A stretch of DNA of 64,000 nucleotides from Pseudomonas sp. SDI (GTDB lineage Bacteria; Pseudomonadota; Gammaproteobacteria; Pseudomonadales; Pseudomonadaceae), in the NCBI RefSeq assembly GCF_003105155.1, contig NZ_QETK01000004.1:62001-126000 (forward strand), read 5' to 3'. The notes beneath the pieces are model-generated. The model had not been told where the DNA came from and searched no databases. It saw only the letters and a list, made by a program, of their open reading frames with translations. A program made the position numbers and the translations under genes. Shown piece by piece: positions 10,811 to 19,209 of the stretch. The first letter of the stretch is position 1, and every line of letters begins with the position of its first letter.

Positions 10811-11466
10811 GCGGGCATTAACCGGTAGCCCATGCCCCGCACGGTTTCAATCAGGTCGCGCCCGAGTTTTTTACGTAGGCGACTGATGTAGACCTCAATG
10901 GTATTGCTCTCGATTTCCGCGCCGAAGGCATACAGCCGCTCTTCAAGCTGCGACTTGGACAGCAGCGCGCTGGGACGCTGCACAAACGCCTCGAACAGCG
11001 CCCACTCGCGCGCCGTGAGGTACACCGTCGCACCGCCCCGCTGCACCGTACGGGCACTCATATCGAGCTGCAAATCACCGAGTTTGATCTGTGGATTGGG
11101 GTTGCCGCTATAACGCCGGGCCACCGCCGCCACACGGGCCGAGAGCTCAAACAGGTCGAAAGGCTTAACCAGGTAGTCATCGGCGCCAGCATTGAGGCCA
11201 GCGATACGATCGGATATCTGATCCTGGGCAGTCAGGATAATCACCGGGGTCACGTCCCCTGCCGAACGTTGTTGACGCAAAAAGTCCAGCCCGCGCCCGT
11301 CTGGAAGCATCAGGTCCAGCAGAATCAGATCGTACGGCGTGGTGCGCACGCTATTGCGCGCGTGGTCCAGGCGCTGTACCCAATCGACGGCGTGACCGTC
11401 ATCGGCAATCTGCTCGCGCACCGCGTCGCCCAAGCCGGGAGCGTCCTCGACTAATAAAACCCGCAT
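10807..11466 (-). CDS. OmpR family response regulator (QseB/PmrA-like)
   Basis: A 219-residue regulator. The receiver domain has the acidic pocket (LLVEDAPGLG), phosphoacceptor Asp in LILLDLMLPDGRG, Thr of VIILTAQD and Lys of YLVKPFD. The winged helix domain (about 125-219) contains the OmpR-type TAREWALFEAF and recognition segment IEVYISRLRKKLG, then ETVRGMGYRL. The ATG at 11466 is chosen because AGGAGG sits eight bases upstream; an in-frame start 11 codons earlier has no such site. Forms an operon with the kinase. An exact palindrome at 11520-11535 lies in the divergent promoter region and is a candidate operator. Confidence 0.93.
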   Translation of the reverse strand: MRVLLVEDAPGLGDAVREQIADDGHAVDWVQRLDHARNSVRTTPYDLILLDLMLPDGRGLDFLRQQRSAGDVTPVIILTAQDQISDRIAGLNAGADDYLVKPFDLFELSARVAAVARRYSGNPNPQIKLGDLQLDMSARTVQRGGATVYLTAREWALFEAFVQRPSALLSKSQLEERLYAFGAEIESNTIEVYISRLRKKLGRDLIETVRGMGYRLMPA

Positions 11467-11519
11467 CTGACACCTCCTGTGATGAATGTCGTACGGCACC
11501 TTAACCGCCTTACCTGACG

Positions 11520-11535
11520 TGAATCTGAAGATTCA
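11520..11535. promoter_or_regulatory. Palindrome TGAATCT-GA-AGATTCA in a divergent promoter
   Basis: Exact 7-base arms around GA, located 54 bases upstream of the response-regulator start and 64 bases upstream of the PepSY gene. Just to its left CTTAACCGCCTTAC forms an imperfect direct repeat of the kind bound by QseB/PmrA-type regulators. Either element could be the autoregulatory operator; this is inference from position. Confidence 0.4.
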
Positions 11536-11598
11536 GCTGGTTGTCAGGAATGCCCCTTAGGGTATGCCACAGACGCCGCCCCCGGCAGGAGACAGATC

Positions 11599-11922
11599 AT
11601 GAAATCAGGTTTTATTGCCCATGCCACGCTGTTGAGCCTGCTGCTCAGCGGTTACGCCATGGCCAGTGACGACTGCAGCGACCCGGTGAGCGACTGGCAA
11701 CCGCGCGAAACCTTGCGTCAGCAGGTAGAGCGGCAATACGGCTGGAGCGTGCAGCGCATCAAGGTCGACGACGGTTGTTACGAACTCAAGGGCCTTGACC
11801 GCAAAGGCAACGACATCGAAGCCAGCTACTCACCGGCATCGCTGCGCCTGCACACACTCGAGATCCATTTCCGTGACGACGGCGATGCCAGGGATTACCT
11901 CGGCAGGCCGCTCGCCGAATGA
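11599..11922 (+). CDS. Secreted PepSY domain protein
   Basis: A 107-residue protein with a signal peptide (MKSGFIAHATLLSLLLSGYA, cleavage near MAS-DD) and one PepSY domain: helix ETLRQQVERQYGWSVQRIKV followed by the beta hairpin CYELKGLDRKGNDIEASYSP. The two cysteines (CSD and GCYE) could form a disulfide in the periplasm. Single-PepSY proteins often sit beside two-component systems and membrane reductases; their role is unclear, with protease inhibition or ligand sensing suggested for the domain. First gene of the redox operon, divergent from the two-component pair. Start has GGAGA nearby. Confidence 0.85.
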   Translation: MKSGFIAHATLLSLLLSGYAMASDDCSDPVSDWQPRETLRQQVERQYGWSVQRIKVDDGCYELKGLDRKGNDIEASYSPASLRLHTLEIHFRDDGDARDYLGRPLAE

Positions 11923-12013
11923 CGTCTCACCTGTCGATGAGTCTTCCTGCGTTTCAGCTTGCTGTCAGCAAGCAGGTCCAGGCTCTCGACCTAACGATCA
12001 AAAGGACACTGTC

Positions 12014-12484
12014 ATGAAAAAAACTATCGCAGCAACCTGTCTCGTCGTTGCCATGGCCCTGCCGGCGCTGGCCCAGGCCCGTGAAGTGACCCTGACCACG
12101 CAGCTCAAGGACTACAGCGGCAATGATGCCTACCTGGCGATCTACGTCACCGACGCCAATGGCCAATATCAGAAAACCCTCTGGGTGGCCGGCAAGAAGG
12201 CCAAATATTACAAACACCTGGGCGACTGGGCCCGTGGCAGCGGGATGAACCCGAGCGAGTTTGATGGGCTCAGCGGCGCCAGTGTCGGCAGTGGGCGCAC
12301 GCTCAACGTCAGCGTAGAACTCGCAGACACCCTGATTGATGCCGGGTATCAGATCCGCATCGACAGCGCCGTCGAGGACAAACGTGACGCCCGCGGCGAT
12401 GTCAGCGTACCCCTGACGTCCAAGGGCTCAGGCAAGCCCGCGACCGGCAGTGGCTACGTTGCCGCCTTTACTTACGATCTGTAG
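12014..12484 (+). CDS. DUF2271 periplasmic protein with ApbE flavinylation motif
   Basis: A 156-residue protein with signal peptide (MKKTIAATCLVVAMALPALA, cleavage after AQA). The mature part is the beta-sandwich-like DUF2271 domain (LKDYSGNDAYLAIYVTDANG, KTLWVAGKKAKYYKHLGDW). Residues 84-90 read D-G-L-S-G-A-S, which fits the D-x-x-S/T-G-A-S/T signature where ApbE links FMN to the last Ser/Thr through a phosphoester; Ser90 would be the acceptor. ApbE itself is encoded two genes downstream. Together with the PepSY-reductase next door this suggests a periplasmic flavoprotein that takes electrons from the membrane reductase. Covalent FMN is inferred, not shown. AAAGGAC lies ten bases before the ATG. 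Confidence 0.87.
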   Translation: MKKTIAATCLVVAMALPALAQAREVTLTTQLKDYSGNDAYLAIYVTDANGQYQKTLWVAGKKAKYYKHLGDWARGSGMNPSEFDGLSGASVGSGRTLNVSVELADTLIDAGYQIRIDSAVEDKRDARGDVSVPLTSKGSGKPATGSGYVAAFTYDL

Positions 12485-12509
12485 CACCCGCCACCTCTGG
12501 AGGCTGAAC

Positions 12510-14690
12510 ATGCTTCGTCAGTTCCACTCCCTTCCTGGCCTGATCGCCGCCCTGTTGGTCATGGTGTTGGCCATCAGCGGCGCGATCCTGTCTGTCGAGC
12601 CGGCGCTGGAACGCCTGCACAGCACATCCACGTCTGCCGGACAACTCAACGTCGGCCAACTGGCCGGGCGCGTTGCCAGCCACTTTACCGGCGTGGAGCA
12701 GATCCAGCGCTCGGCGTCCGGCACGGTGATCGTCTACTACAACCAAAACGGTCAGGCCGGGGCGGAAAAGGTCGACCCACTGACTGGCCAAGGCCTTGCC
12801 CCTTACGAGCCATCCGCGTTCTCCCGCTGGGTAAAAGACCTGCACCGCTCACTGTTGCTTGGCACGCCGGGCCATGGGGTGTCGGGTGCTGGTGCCCTGT
12901 TCATGCTGACGCTGTCAGTGTCCGGCGCGCTACTGCTGGCCCGGCGCCTGGGTGGCTGGCACAACCTGCTGCGGCCGCTGCGGGGCACGTTCAGCCAGCG
13001 CTGGCATGCTGAAGTCGGGCGACTGGCCTTGCTCGGGCTGCTGCTGTCGGCATTGAGCGGGCTCTACATGTCTGCCACCACGTTTGGTTTTATCGCCGAC
13101 GGCAGTCAACCTGAACCCGCCTTCCCCGCCCACGTCAGCGCTGGCCCGGCCTTGCCAGTGGCGAAGCTGCAGGCCTTGCAGGCCACCGACTTGAACGACC
13201 TGCGCGAGCTGGTCTACCCGAGCCCCGGCAACCCCCGCGATGTGTTTTCACTGCGCACGGCCCAGGGCGACGGCTACGTGGATCAGGCCAGCGGCGCCTT
13301 GCTGTCCTATCAAGCCCACGACACGATGCACAACCTCTATGCGTTGATCTACCAGTTGCACACTGGCGAAGGCCTCTGGTGGCTGGGCCTGTCGCTCGGG
13401 CTCTGCGCCCTCTGCGTGCCGTTGATGAGCGTGACCGGTATTCTGTCATGGTGGCGCCGCCGCAAGGCGGGCCCGAACATCCGCCACAACAGCCCTGCTC
13501 ATTCCGCCGACAGCGTGATTCTGGTGGGCAGTGAAAACAACAGCACCTGGGGTTTTGCCAAAACCTTGCACGAGGCGTTGCAGCAGAGTGGCCATCAGGT
13601 GCACAGCGCGGCAATGAATGAATGGAGCGGCGATTACCGCAATGCCCAACGGCTGTTCATCCTCACCGCGACCCACGGTGACGGCAATGCGCCGGCCTCG
13701 GCTTCGCAGTTCCTGGCGCGGCTTGCCAAAACCGGCCTCAAGCCCGGCCAGCCCTTTGCGGTGCTGGGCCTGGGCGACCGTCAGTTTGCGCAGTTCTGTC
13801 AGTACGCTCATCACGTGCAGGACGCACTGGTGCAAGCCGGTGGCTCGCCATTGCTGGGGCTGGAAACCATCAACCGCCAGTCCCCTCAGGAGTTTGCGCG
13901 CTGGGGCCACGCGTTGAGCGACGTGTTGGGGCAGGCGCTGACACTGATTCACACCCCGCAGCAGCCGCGTACCCATCCATTGGCGCTGACAGCGCGGATT
14001 GCCTATGGCGAGCACGTGAACGCACCGACCCACGTCCTGCGCTTCAACGCTTGCGGCGAACTGCCGGGCTTTCTGGCCGGCGACCTGCTCGGGATTCTGC
14101 CCCCGGGCAGCCCGATCCCGCGTTTCTACTCGCTGGCCAGCGGTTCCCAAGACGGCGTGCTGGAGATCTGTGTGCGTAAACACAACGGTGGCATGTGCTC
14201 GGAATTTCTTCATGGCCTGGACATCGGCGCGCAGATCAACGCCTTCATCCAGCCCAACCCACAGTTTCGTCCGGCATCGGGCACGCATCCGGTAATCCTG
14301 ATCGGCACCGGTACCGGTATCGGTCCTCTGGCCGGCTTTATCCGCAACAACAAGGCCCGACACCCGATGCACCTGTACTGGGGCGGGCGTAACCCGGCCT
14401 CGGACTTTCTCTACGAACCGGAGCTCAACCAATACTTGTCGGACCACCGCCTCACGGCATTGCGCGCCGCCTTTTCTCAGGTTCCGGACCGCAGCTACGT
14501 GCAAGACCGGCTAATCAGCGATGCCCAGGCCTTGCGCCGGCTGATTGAAAAAGGGGCCCAAGTGCTGGTGTGTGGCAGTCGCGAAATGGCCAAAGGCGTG
14601 ATGCAGGCCCTCGATGAAGTATTGGCACCTCTCAATCTCAGCGTGCTCACCCTCAAGGCACAAGGACGCTACCGTGAAGATGTCTACTGA
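12510..14690 (+). CDS. PepSY-TM / flavodoxin / FAD-NADPH reductase fusion
   Basis: A 726-residue inner-membrane flavoprotein. Residues 1-330 form a PepSY-associated TM module: helix 1 (LPGLIAALLVMVLAISGAIL), a PepSY domain at about 45-95, further helices (LFMLTLSVSGALLLARRL; LALLGLLLSALSGLYM) and a final helix ending in WWRRR. Residues about 336-480 are a flavodoxin domain (GSENNSTWGFAKTL; TATHGDGNAPASA). Residues about 500-726 are a CysJ/P450-reductase-like module with the FAD motif RFYSLAS, NADPH motif LIGTGTGIGP and VCGSREMAKGV. It should pass NADPH electrons across the membrane, probably to the flavinylated DUF2271 protein. Often annotated as sulfite reductase alpha subunit, which the TM module argues against. 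ATG 12510 has TGGAGG upstream. Confidence 0.88.
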   Translation: MLRQFHSLPGLIAALLVMVLAISGAILSVEPALERLHSTSTSAGQLNVGQLAGRVASHFTGVEQIQRSASGTVIVYYNQNGQAGAEKVDPLTGQGLAPYEPSAFSRWVKDLHRSLLLGTPGHGVSGAGALFMLTLSVSGALLLARRLGGWHNLLRPLRGTFSQRWHAEVGRLALLGLLLSALSGLYMSATTFGFIADGSQPEPAFPAHVSAGPALPVAKLQALQATDLNDLRELVYPSPGNPRDVFSLRTAQGDGYVDQASGALLSYQAHDTMHNLYALIYQLHTGEGLWWLGLSLGLCALCVPLMSVTGILSWWRRRKAGPNIRHNSPAHSADSVILVGSENNSTWGFAKTLHEALQQSGHQVHSAAMNEWSGDYRNAQRLFILTATHGDGNAPASASQFLARLAKTGLKPGQPFAVLGLGDRQFAQFCQYAHHVQDALVQAGGSPLLGLETINRQSPQEFARWGHALSDVLGQALTLIHTPQQPRTHPLALTARIAYGEHVNAPTHVLRFNACGELPGFLAGDLLGILPPGSPIPRFYSLASGSQDGVLEICVRKHNGGMCSEFLHGLDIGAQINAFIQPNPQFRPASGTHPVILIGTGTGIGPLAGFIRNNKARHPMHLYWGGRNPASDFLYEPELNQYLSDHRLTALRAAFSQVPDRSYVQDRLISDAQALRRLIEKGAQVLVCGSREMAKGVMQALDEVLAPLNLSVLTLKAQGRYREDVY

Positions 14691-15645
14691 GTTGCACCGC
14701 TATAGCCTGAACGGCGAAACCATGGGCACCCGCTACACTGCCCTGTTTTATGCTGGCGCCGGGATCGATAGCGACGAAGTTGGCCAGCGCCTGGCCCGCG
14801 CCGTGGCCCGGGTAGACCAGCAAATGTCCACCTGGAAACCCGACTCGGACCTCAACCGCCTCAATGCCGCCCCCGAGCAGGAATGGGTGTCGGTCCCCAA
14901 GGAACTGGCCACGGTGCTGTCTGCTGCATTGCGCGTCAGTCAGCAATCCGGCGGCGCATTCGACATCGCTGTCGGTGACCTGGTGAACGCCTGGGGCTTC
15001 GGCCCAAGCGTTCATCAGGTCACCGCGCAGGCGATCGGCACGACTGCGCCGCGCGCCCGGCCGTTAGCCAGCGCCGCATTGGTGGTTGAACCACAACGCA
15101 ATCGGGTGCGCAAACGCGTGCCGCTGAGCCTTGATCTGAGTGGCATCGCCAAAGGTTTTGGGGTGGATGAACTGGCCCGTTGCCTGGACGGTTTGGGTAT
15201 CACTCGCTACCTGGTCGGTATCGATGGCGAGATGCGCGCCCGAGGCGTCAAAGCTGACGGACAGTGCTGGGTCGTGGCCCTGGAAAAACCCAACCGGGGC
15301 GTACGTGAAGTCATGGGTGTAATGGATCTCAGCGATGCCTCAATCGCGACCTCCGGGGACTATCGGCACTGGGTCGAGGTGGCCGATCAGTCCTATGCTC
15401 ACACCATGAACCCGGCCACCGGCGCGCCGCTGTGCAACATGCTCGCCGCCGTCACCGTGGTGGCAGCCTCGTGCATGCTCGCCGATGCATGGGCCACGGC
15501 GCTGATGGTCCTGGGCGAGACCGAGGGCCCACGTCTGGCTCAGGAGCGCGGGATGGACGCGTTGTTCGTGCTGCGCGACGGTGAACAATTCAAAGAAATA
15601 TCGATTGTCGGCGGACAGTTGCAGGCGCTGATTGAAACCCGTTGA
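14680..15645 (+). CDS. apbE: FAD:protein FMN transferase ApbE
   Basis: A 321-residue member of the ApbE family, which transfers FMN from FAD to Ser/Thr of target proteins. Family motifs present: GETMGTRYTALF, the strand-turn DQQMSTWKPDSDLNRLN, DLSGIAKGFGVDELA (about 152), SGDYRHW, YAHTMNPATG (about 240) and ADAWATALMVLG with the Mg-binding Asp near 269. No lipobox or signal peptide is visible with the ATG at 14680 (or the GTG two codons earlier), so this copy may work in the cytoplasm or lack the export signal seen in other ApbE proteins. It overlaps the reductase gene by 11 bases, giving tight coupling. The DUF2271 protein is the expected substrate. Confidence 0.92.
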   Translation: MSTELHRYSLNGETMGTRYTALFYAGAGIDSDEVGQRLARAVARVDQQMSTWKPDSDLNRLNAAPEQEWVSVPKELATVLSAALRVSQQSGGAFDIAVGDLVNAWGFGPSVHQVTAQAIGTTAPRARPLASAALVVEPQRNRVRKRVPLSLDLSGIAKGFGVDELARCLDGLGITRYLVGIDGEMRARGVKADGQCWVVALEKPNRGVREVMGVMDLSDASIATSGDYRHWVEVADQSYAHTMNPATGAPLCNMLAAVTVVAASCMLADAWATALMVLGETEGPRLAQERGMDALFVLRDGEQFKEISIVGGQLQALIETR

Positions 15646-15714
15646 GGCCGATTGCCAGCCCGCTCGGAAGCCGTCCGAGATCAACCTTCTAATGGCAGGG
15701 AGTCCCGTTTAACA

Positions 15715-16416
15715 ATGAAATTCATGCACAGGCACACCGAGGCACACCGAAGTGATCGTATCGGCTGGCTGCGCGCCGCGGTCCTGGGTGCCAATGACGG
15801 AATTGTCTCTACCGCCAGCCTGTTGACCGGCGTCGCGGCCGCCAACGCCAACCATGCCACGTTGTTGGTCACCGGCGTCGCGGGGCTGATGGCCGGGGCC
15901 ATGTCCATGGCCGCTGGCGAGTACATTTCCGTACATTCCCAGGCCGATACCGAGCGGGCGGACCTGTCCCGCGAACGGGCAGAACTGGCCAGCGACCCGA
16001 AAGCCGAACACATCGAACTCGCCAACATCTACATGCATCGCGGGGTATCACCCGGACTGGCACATCAAGTGGCCGATCAATTGATGGCCCATGACGCATT
16101 GGGCTCCCACGCCCGGGACGAACTGGGCATCAGCGCCACGCTCACCGCCAAACCCTTGCAGGCCGCCTTGGCCTCCGCCGCCAGTTTCGTGGTGGGTGCT
16201 GCCTTGCCTCTGGCGGTGACGTTTGTCGCGCCTGAGCACAGGGTGGTGCCCTGGATATCGGGCATGTCATTGGTGTTTCTCGGGACATTGGGCGCCATTG
16301 CCGCCAAGGCTGGCGGGGCCAATGTCATGACCGGCGCCTGGCGGGTGACCTTCTGGGGGGCGTTGGCCATGGGCATTACCGCACTGGTGGGGCGCTTGTT
16401 TGGCGCAGTGGTCTAG
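15715..16416 (+). CDS. VIT1/CCC1 family Fe2+/Mn2+ transporter
   Basis: A 233-residue membrane protein of the VIT family. The first helix contains LRAAVLGANDGIVSTASLL, followed by GVAGLMAGAMSMAAGEYISV with the Glu and Met used for metal passage, then the cytosolic metal-binding loop rich in Glu (QADTERADLSRERAELASDP) and three further helices. Eukaryotic and plant homologues export iron or manganese from the cytosol to a vacuole; bacterial ones probably efflux these metals. No N-terminal ferritin-like domain. ATG 15715 is preceded by GGGAG at slightly long spacing; ATG 15724 is an alternative. Same direction as apbE with a 69-base gap, so possible co-transcription with the redox operon. Confidence 0.9.
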   Translation: MKFMHRHTEAHRSDRIGWLRAAVLGANDGIVSTASLLTGVAAANANHATLLVTGVAGLMAGAMSMAAGEYISVHSQADTERADLSRERAELASDPKAEHIELANIYMHRGVSPGLAHQVADQLMAHDALGSHARDELGISATLTAKPLQAALASAASFVVGAALPLAVTFVAPEHRVVPWISGMSLVFLGTLGAIAAKAGGANVMTGAWRVTFWGALAMGITALVGRLFGAVV

Positions 16417-16513
16417 CGGGTGCCCTCCCCAACCCCACCGACATTGTCATCGCTATTTGTGCGACTCCGCACTAGACTCGGCGCCTGCCCGGAACCGCTG
16501 GTACCGCCCCGAA

Positions 16514-17197
16514 ATGCCTGACTTGATTCTCCTTGAAGACGAACCGGTACTGGCCGAAGAACTCCATGAATTCCTCGCTGACTACGGTTACAACGTGACG
16601 CTGGTGCATGACCTGGCCGGTTTCGCGCGGGCCTTCGAACCGGAGCGCCACCACCTCGCAGTACTCGACCTGGGTTTGCCGGACGGCGACGGACTGGAAC
16701 TGATCCGGGCCCTGCGCGAGCAAGGCAGCCACCTCGGCATCGTCGCCTTTACCGCTCGCGGCGCTACCGTGCAGAAGGTAGAAGGTTTTCGCCTAGGGGC
16801 TGACCATTACCTCACCAAAGGCTGTGACCTGGAAGAGCTTGCTGCTGCCCTGCAAGCATTGGCGCGCCGCCTGAACCTGGCGCCCAGGCCTGCAACCTGG
16901 CATCTGGACAGCCGCGCTCGCGTGCTGCGCGCGCCCAACCACCAGGTCGCGCGCCTGTCGCATCAGGACAGCCTGGTACTCCAGCGCCTGATGGCAAGTG
17001 CCGGCGCCGACGTCGGCCGCCGCCAGATCGTCGAGGCGCTGGGCGAAGATTGGCTCAGCTATGATCAGCGGCGCCTGGACACCCAGATCCGCCGCCTGCG
17101 CCGCAATGTGCAGGACGCGACCGGCCTGGAACTGCCGCTGAAAACCTTGCGCAACAACGGCTACTGCTTCTACACGTCGGCCTGGATCAACGACTGA
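16514..17197 (+). CDS. Response regulator with winged-helix output and atypical K-G switch
   Basis: A 227-residue regulator: receiver domain with acidic residues in LLEDEPVLAEEL, phosphoacceptor Asp in LAVLDLGLPDGDGL and Thr in VAFTARG. The usual Lys-Pro pair is Lys-Gly (HYLTKGCDLEEL). The C-terminal part (about 130-227) is an OmpR-like winged helix: YDQRRLDTQIRRLRRNVQ as recognition helix and LKTLRNNGYCFY as wing. It lies 53 bases upstream of a 7TMR-DISM kinase in the same direction and is its partner by position. The target genes are unknown. No obvious promoter element was assigned in the 97 bases upstream. Confidence 0.88.
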   Translation: MPDLILLEDEPVLAEELHEFLADYGYNVTLVHDLAGFARAFEPERHHLAVLDLGLPDGDGLELIRALREQGSHLGIVAFTARGATVQKVEGFRLGADHYLTKGCDLEELAAALQALARRLNLAPRPATWHLDSRARVLRAPNHQVARLSHQDSLVLQRLMASAGADVGRRQIVEALGEDWLSYDQRRLDTQIRRLRRNVQDATGLELPLKTLRNNGYCFYTSAWIND

Positions 17198-17250
17198 GCT
17201 CGCTGCTGCAAGCAAGATTGCGCGCGCCCTTCCCTGCTGATGGCTACCCC

Positions 17251-19209
17251 ATGTGTCGATCACTGCCCTGGCTGTTCTGCCTGCTCCTTTTCACCTTGCA
17301 TGCCCCGGCGGCGACGCTGCTGCCCACAGACGCCAGCCTTGTGGTCGAACGCCTGGATGACCACGAGGCGCGCCTGGATGCCAACGCCGCGCTGGCGTCG
17401 CGCGACTGGCGGCCACTGCCCGGTTCCCTGAGCGCCGGCTTCGTACCCGGTGCGATCTGGTTGCGCCTGCAGGTGCAAACCGGCACCGGGGCGCCACGCC
17501 AGTGGATGCTGATGCTGAGCAATGCCCTGCTTGACGGGGCCACCCTATTCGATGCCCGCGACATCTCCCACCCGATCCTTAGCGGTGAAGCCGTGGGCCG
17601 TCAGCACTGGGCCATCAACTATCGCTCACCGGCGTTCGCCCTGGACCTGGATTCCGGACAACCGCGGGTGCTGTTGCTACGCCTGGAAAGCAAGAACGCG
17701 ATGTCGGTCAGCCTGCGCCTTATCTCCGCCGAGCGGTTCGCTTGGGACCTGTCCATGGAATACCTTGGATATGGCCTGTACTTTGGCATCTGCCTCGTGC
17801 TGATCCTGTTCCATTCTGCCTTCTGGCGCATGACCCAGGCCCCGGAGAGCGGCTGGTACCTGGCCTACGTCAGCTTTGCCGTACTGATCGAGCTGCTGAC
17901 CCTGGGCCTGCCCCAGCAGATGCTCGCCCTGCCGATGACGTTCAGCGACACCCTGCTCGGTTGCGCCCTCGGCCTGAGCCTGCCGGTAGGGGTGATTTTC
18001 ACCCTGCGCCAATTGCAGGCATCGGCTTATCCGCGACTGCAACGGTGGCTGATCGCCGCCAGCCTGATCATCGGCACGACCGCCGCACTGACGGTGCTTG
18101 CCGGGCATTACCAGGTCGGCGCCCCGCTGCATCAGGTCACCGTGCTGGCAAGCATTGGATGCTTCATTGGCCTGGCGCTCTGGCTGATGTATCAGGGCCA
18201 TCGTCCCGCGCGCTACTTCCTGCTGCTGTTCGGACTCTATTACCTGGGGATTGGCATCAGCTTCCTGCGCAACCTCGGTCTGCTGCCGGCGAGCTTTTTC
18301 ACCGACAACGCCGTGGCCCTCGGCGCGCTCCTGCATATGCTGCTGATGAGTCAGCGGATCATCCGGCACTACCGCTGCCTAAAAGCCCAGACCCGCCGCG
18401 CCGAGGACGCCGTCAATGCCCTGATCCGCAGCCAGAACGCCAGGTTGGAGGAGGAAATCGATGCCCGCACCCGCGAGTTGCGCCAGGCACTGCATCAGGA
18501 GCAGCGGATGCGCGAGGAGCAGCGCGATTTCGTGGCCATGGTGTCTCACGAATTCCGCACGCCGCTGGCAATCATCGCTACCTCGGCCCAACAGATAAGG
18601 CGCAACCTGATGCAGGCGCCCCAACGCAACGAGCAGCGCTGCCACAACATCCACCAGGCCTCCAGGCGCCTGCTGTGCCTGGTGGATGACTACCTTGAGC
18701 ATGACCGCGTTGCGGCACGGGCGAGCGAGCCACGCTGTGCCGTCCATGACCTGGATGCATTGTTCGAGGGCTGCCTCGATGACTTTCCACCCGGCCGTAT
18801 CGAGCTCGACCGGCGCAGTGTTCGCACACAGCTTGAGTGCGATTTCGGACTGCTGCGCGTGGCCCTGCGCAACCTGCTGGCCAACGCCGACCGCCATGCC
18901 CCGGCCAGCAGCATTGTGCTGCTCAGGGTGGAGGACGGTACTGGCGGCCTACGGATCCGGGTCACCAACGAAGGCGCGGAGATTCCCGCAGAGCAGGCCC
19001 CGCTGCTCTTCCATAAGTACGTTCGTGGCACCCAGGCCCAGCACACGTCGGGTACCGGGCTGGGCCTTTACCTGGTCAAGCGCATCGCCGAACTGCATGG
19101 TGGCAGCCTGGTGCTGGAAAGCCGGGGGCAGCAGCGCCCGATCTGTTTCTGTCTGGAGCTGCCGCAACCGGCCGACAGCAACCTCAGGTCAAACGCTTCA
19201 TCGCCGTAA
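17251..19209 (+). CDS. 7TMR-DISM hybrid sensor histidine kinase
   Basis: A 652-residue kinase. Signal peptide (LPWLFCLLLFTLHAPAAATLL region), extracytoplasmic 7TMR-DISM extracellular domain type 2 (about 25-175, WRPLPGSLSAGFVPGAIWLR), seven membrane helices (about 180-385), a coiled-coil (ARLEEEIDARTRELRQALHQ), HisKA with FVAMVSHEFRTPLA and HATPase with LRNLLANADRHA and GTGLGLYLVKRIAE. Such DISM receptors are thought to sense carbohydrates or diverse small molecules outside the membrane. No receiver domain is fused. Its 3' end overlaps the convergently transcribed pentapeptide gene by 26 bases, so the two are tail to tail without room for a separate terminator. Confidence 0.9.
   Translation: MCRSLPWLFCLLLFTLHAPAATLLPTDASLVVERLDDHEARLDANAALASRDWRPLPGSLSAGFVPGAIWLRLQVQTGTGAPRQWMLMLSNALLDGATLFDARDISHPILSGEAVGRQHWAINYRSPAFALDLDSGQPRVLLLRLESKNAMSVSLRLISAERFAWDLSMEYLGYGLYFGICLVLILFHSAFWRMTQAPESGWYLAYVSFAVLIELLTLGLPQQMLALPMTFSDTLLGCALGLSLPVGVIFTLRQLQASAYPRLQRWLIAASLIIGTTAALTVLAGHYQVGAPLHQVTVLASIGCFIGLALWLMYQGHRPARYFLLLFGLYYLGIGISFLRNLGLLPASFFTDNAVALGALLHMLLMSQRIIRHYRCLKAQTRRAEDAVNALIRSQNARLEEEIDARTRELRQALHQEQRMREEQRDFVAMVSHEFRTPLAIIATSAQQIRRNLMQAPQRNEQRCHNIHQASRRLLCLVDDYLEHDRVAARASEPRCAVHDLDALFEGCLDDFPPGRIELDRRSVRTQLECDFGLLRVALRNLLANADRHAPASSIVLLRVEDGTGGLRIRVTNEGAEIPAEQAPLLFHKYVRGTQAQHTSGTGLGLYLVKRIAELHGGSLVLESRGQQRPICFCLELPQPADSNLRSNASSP

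Noticed and set aside
9476-11466. Two-component pair as an iron-sensing BqsRS/CarRS system
   Set aside because: The kinase loop lacks an RExxE motif, so only a generic QseBC/PmrAB-like call is supported.
12510-14690. Sulfite reductase flavoprotein subunit
   Set aside because: The reductase module fits, but the PepSY-TM module and the ApbE/DUF2271 neighbours point to transmembrane electron transfer.
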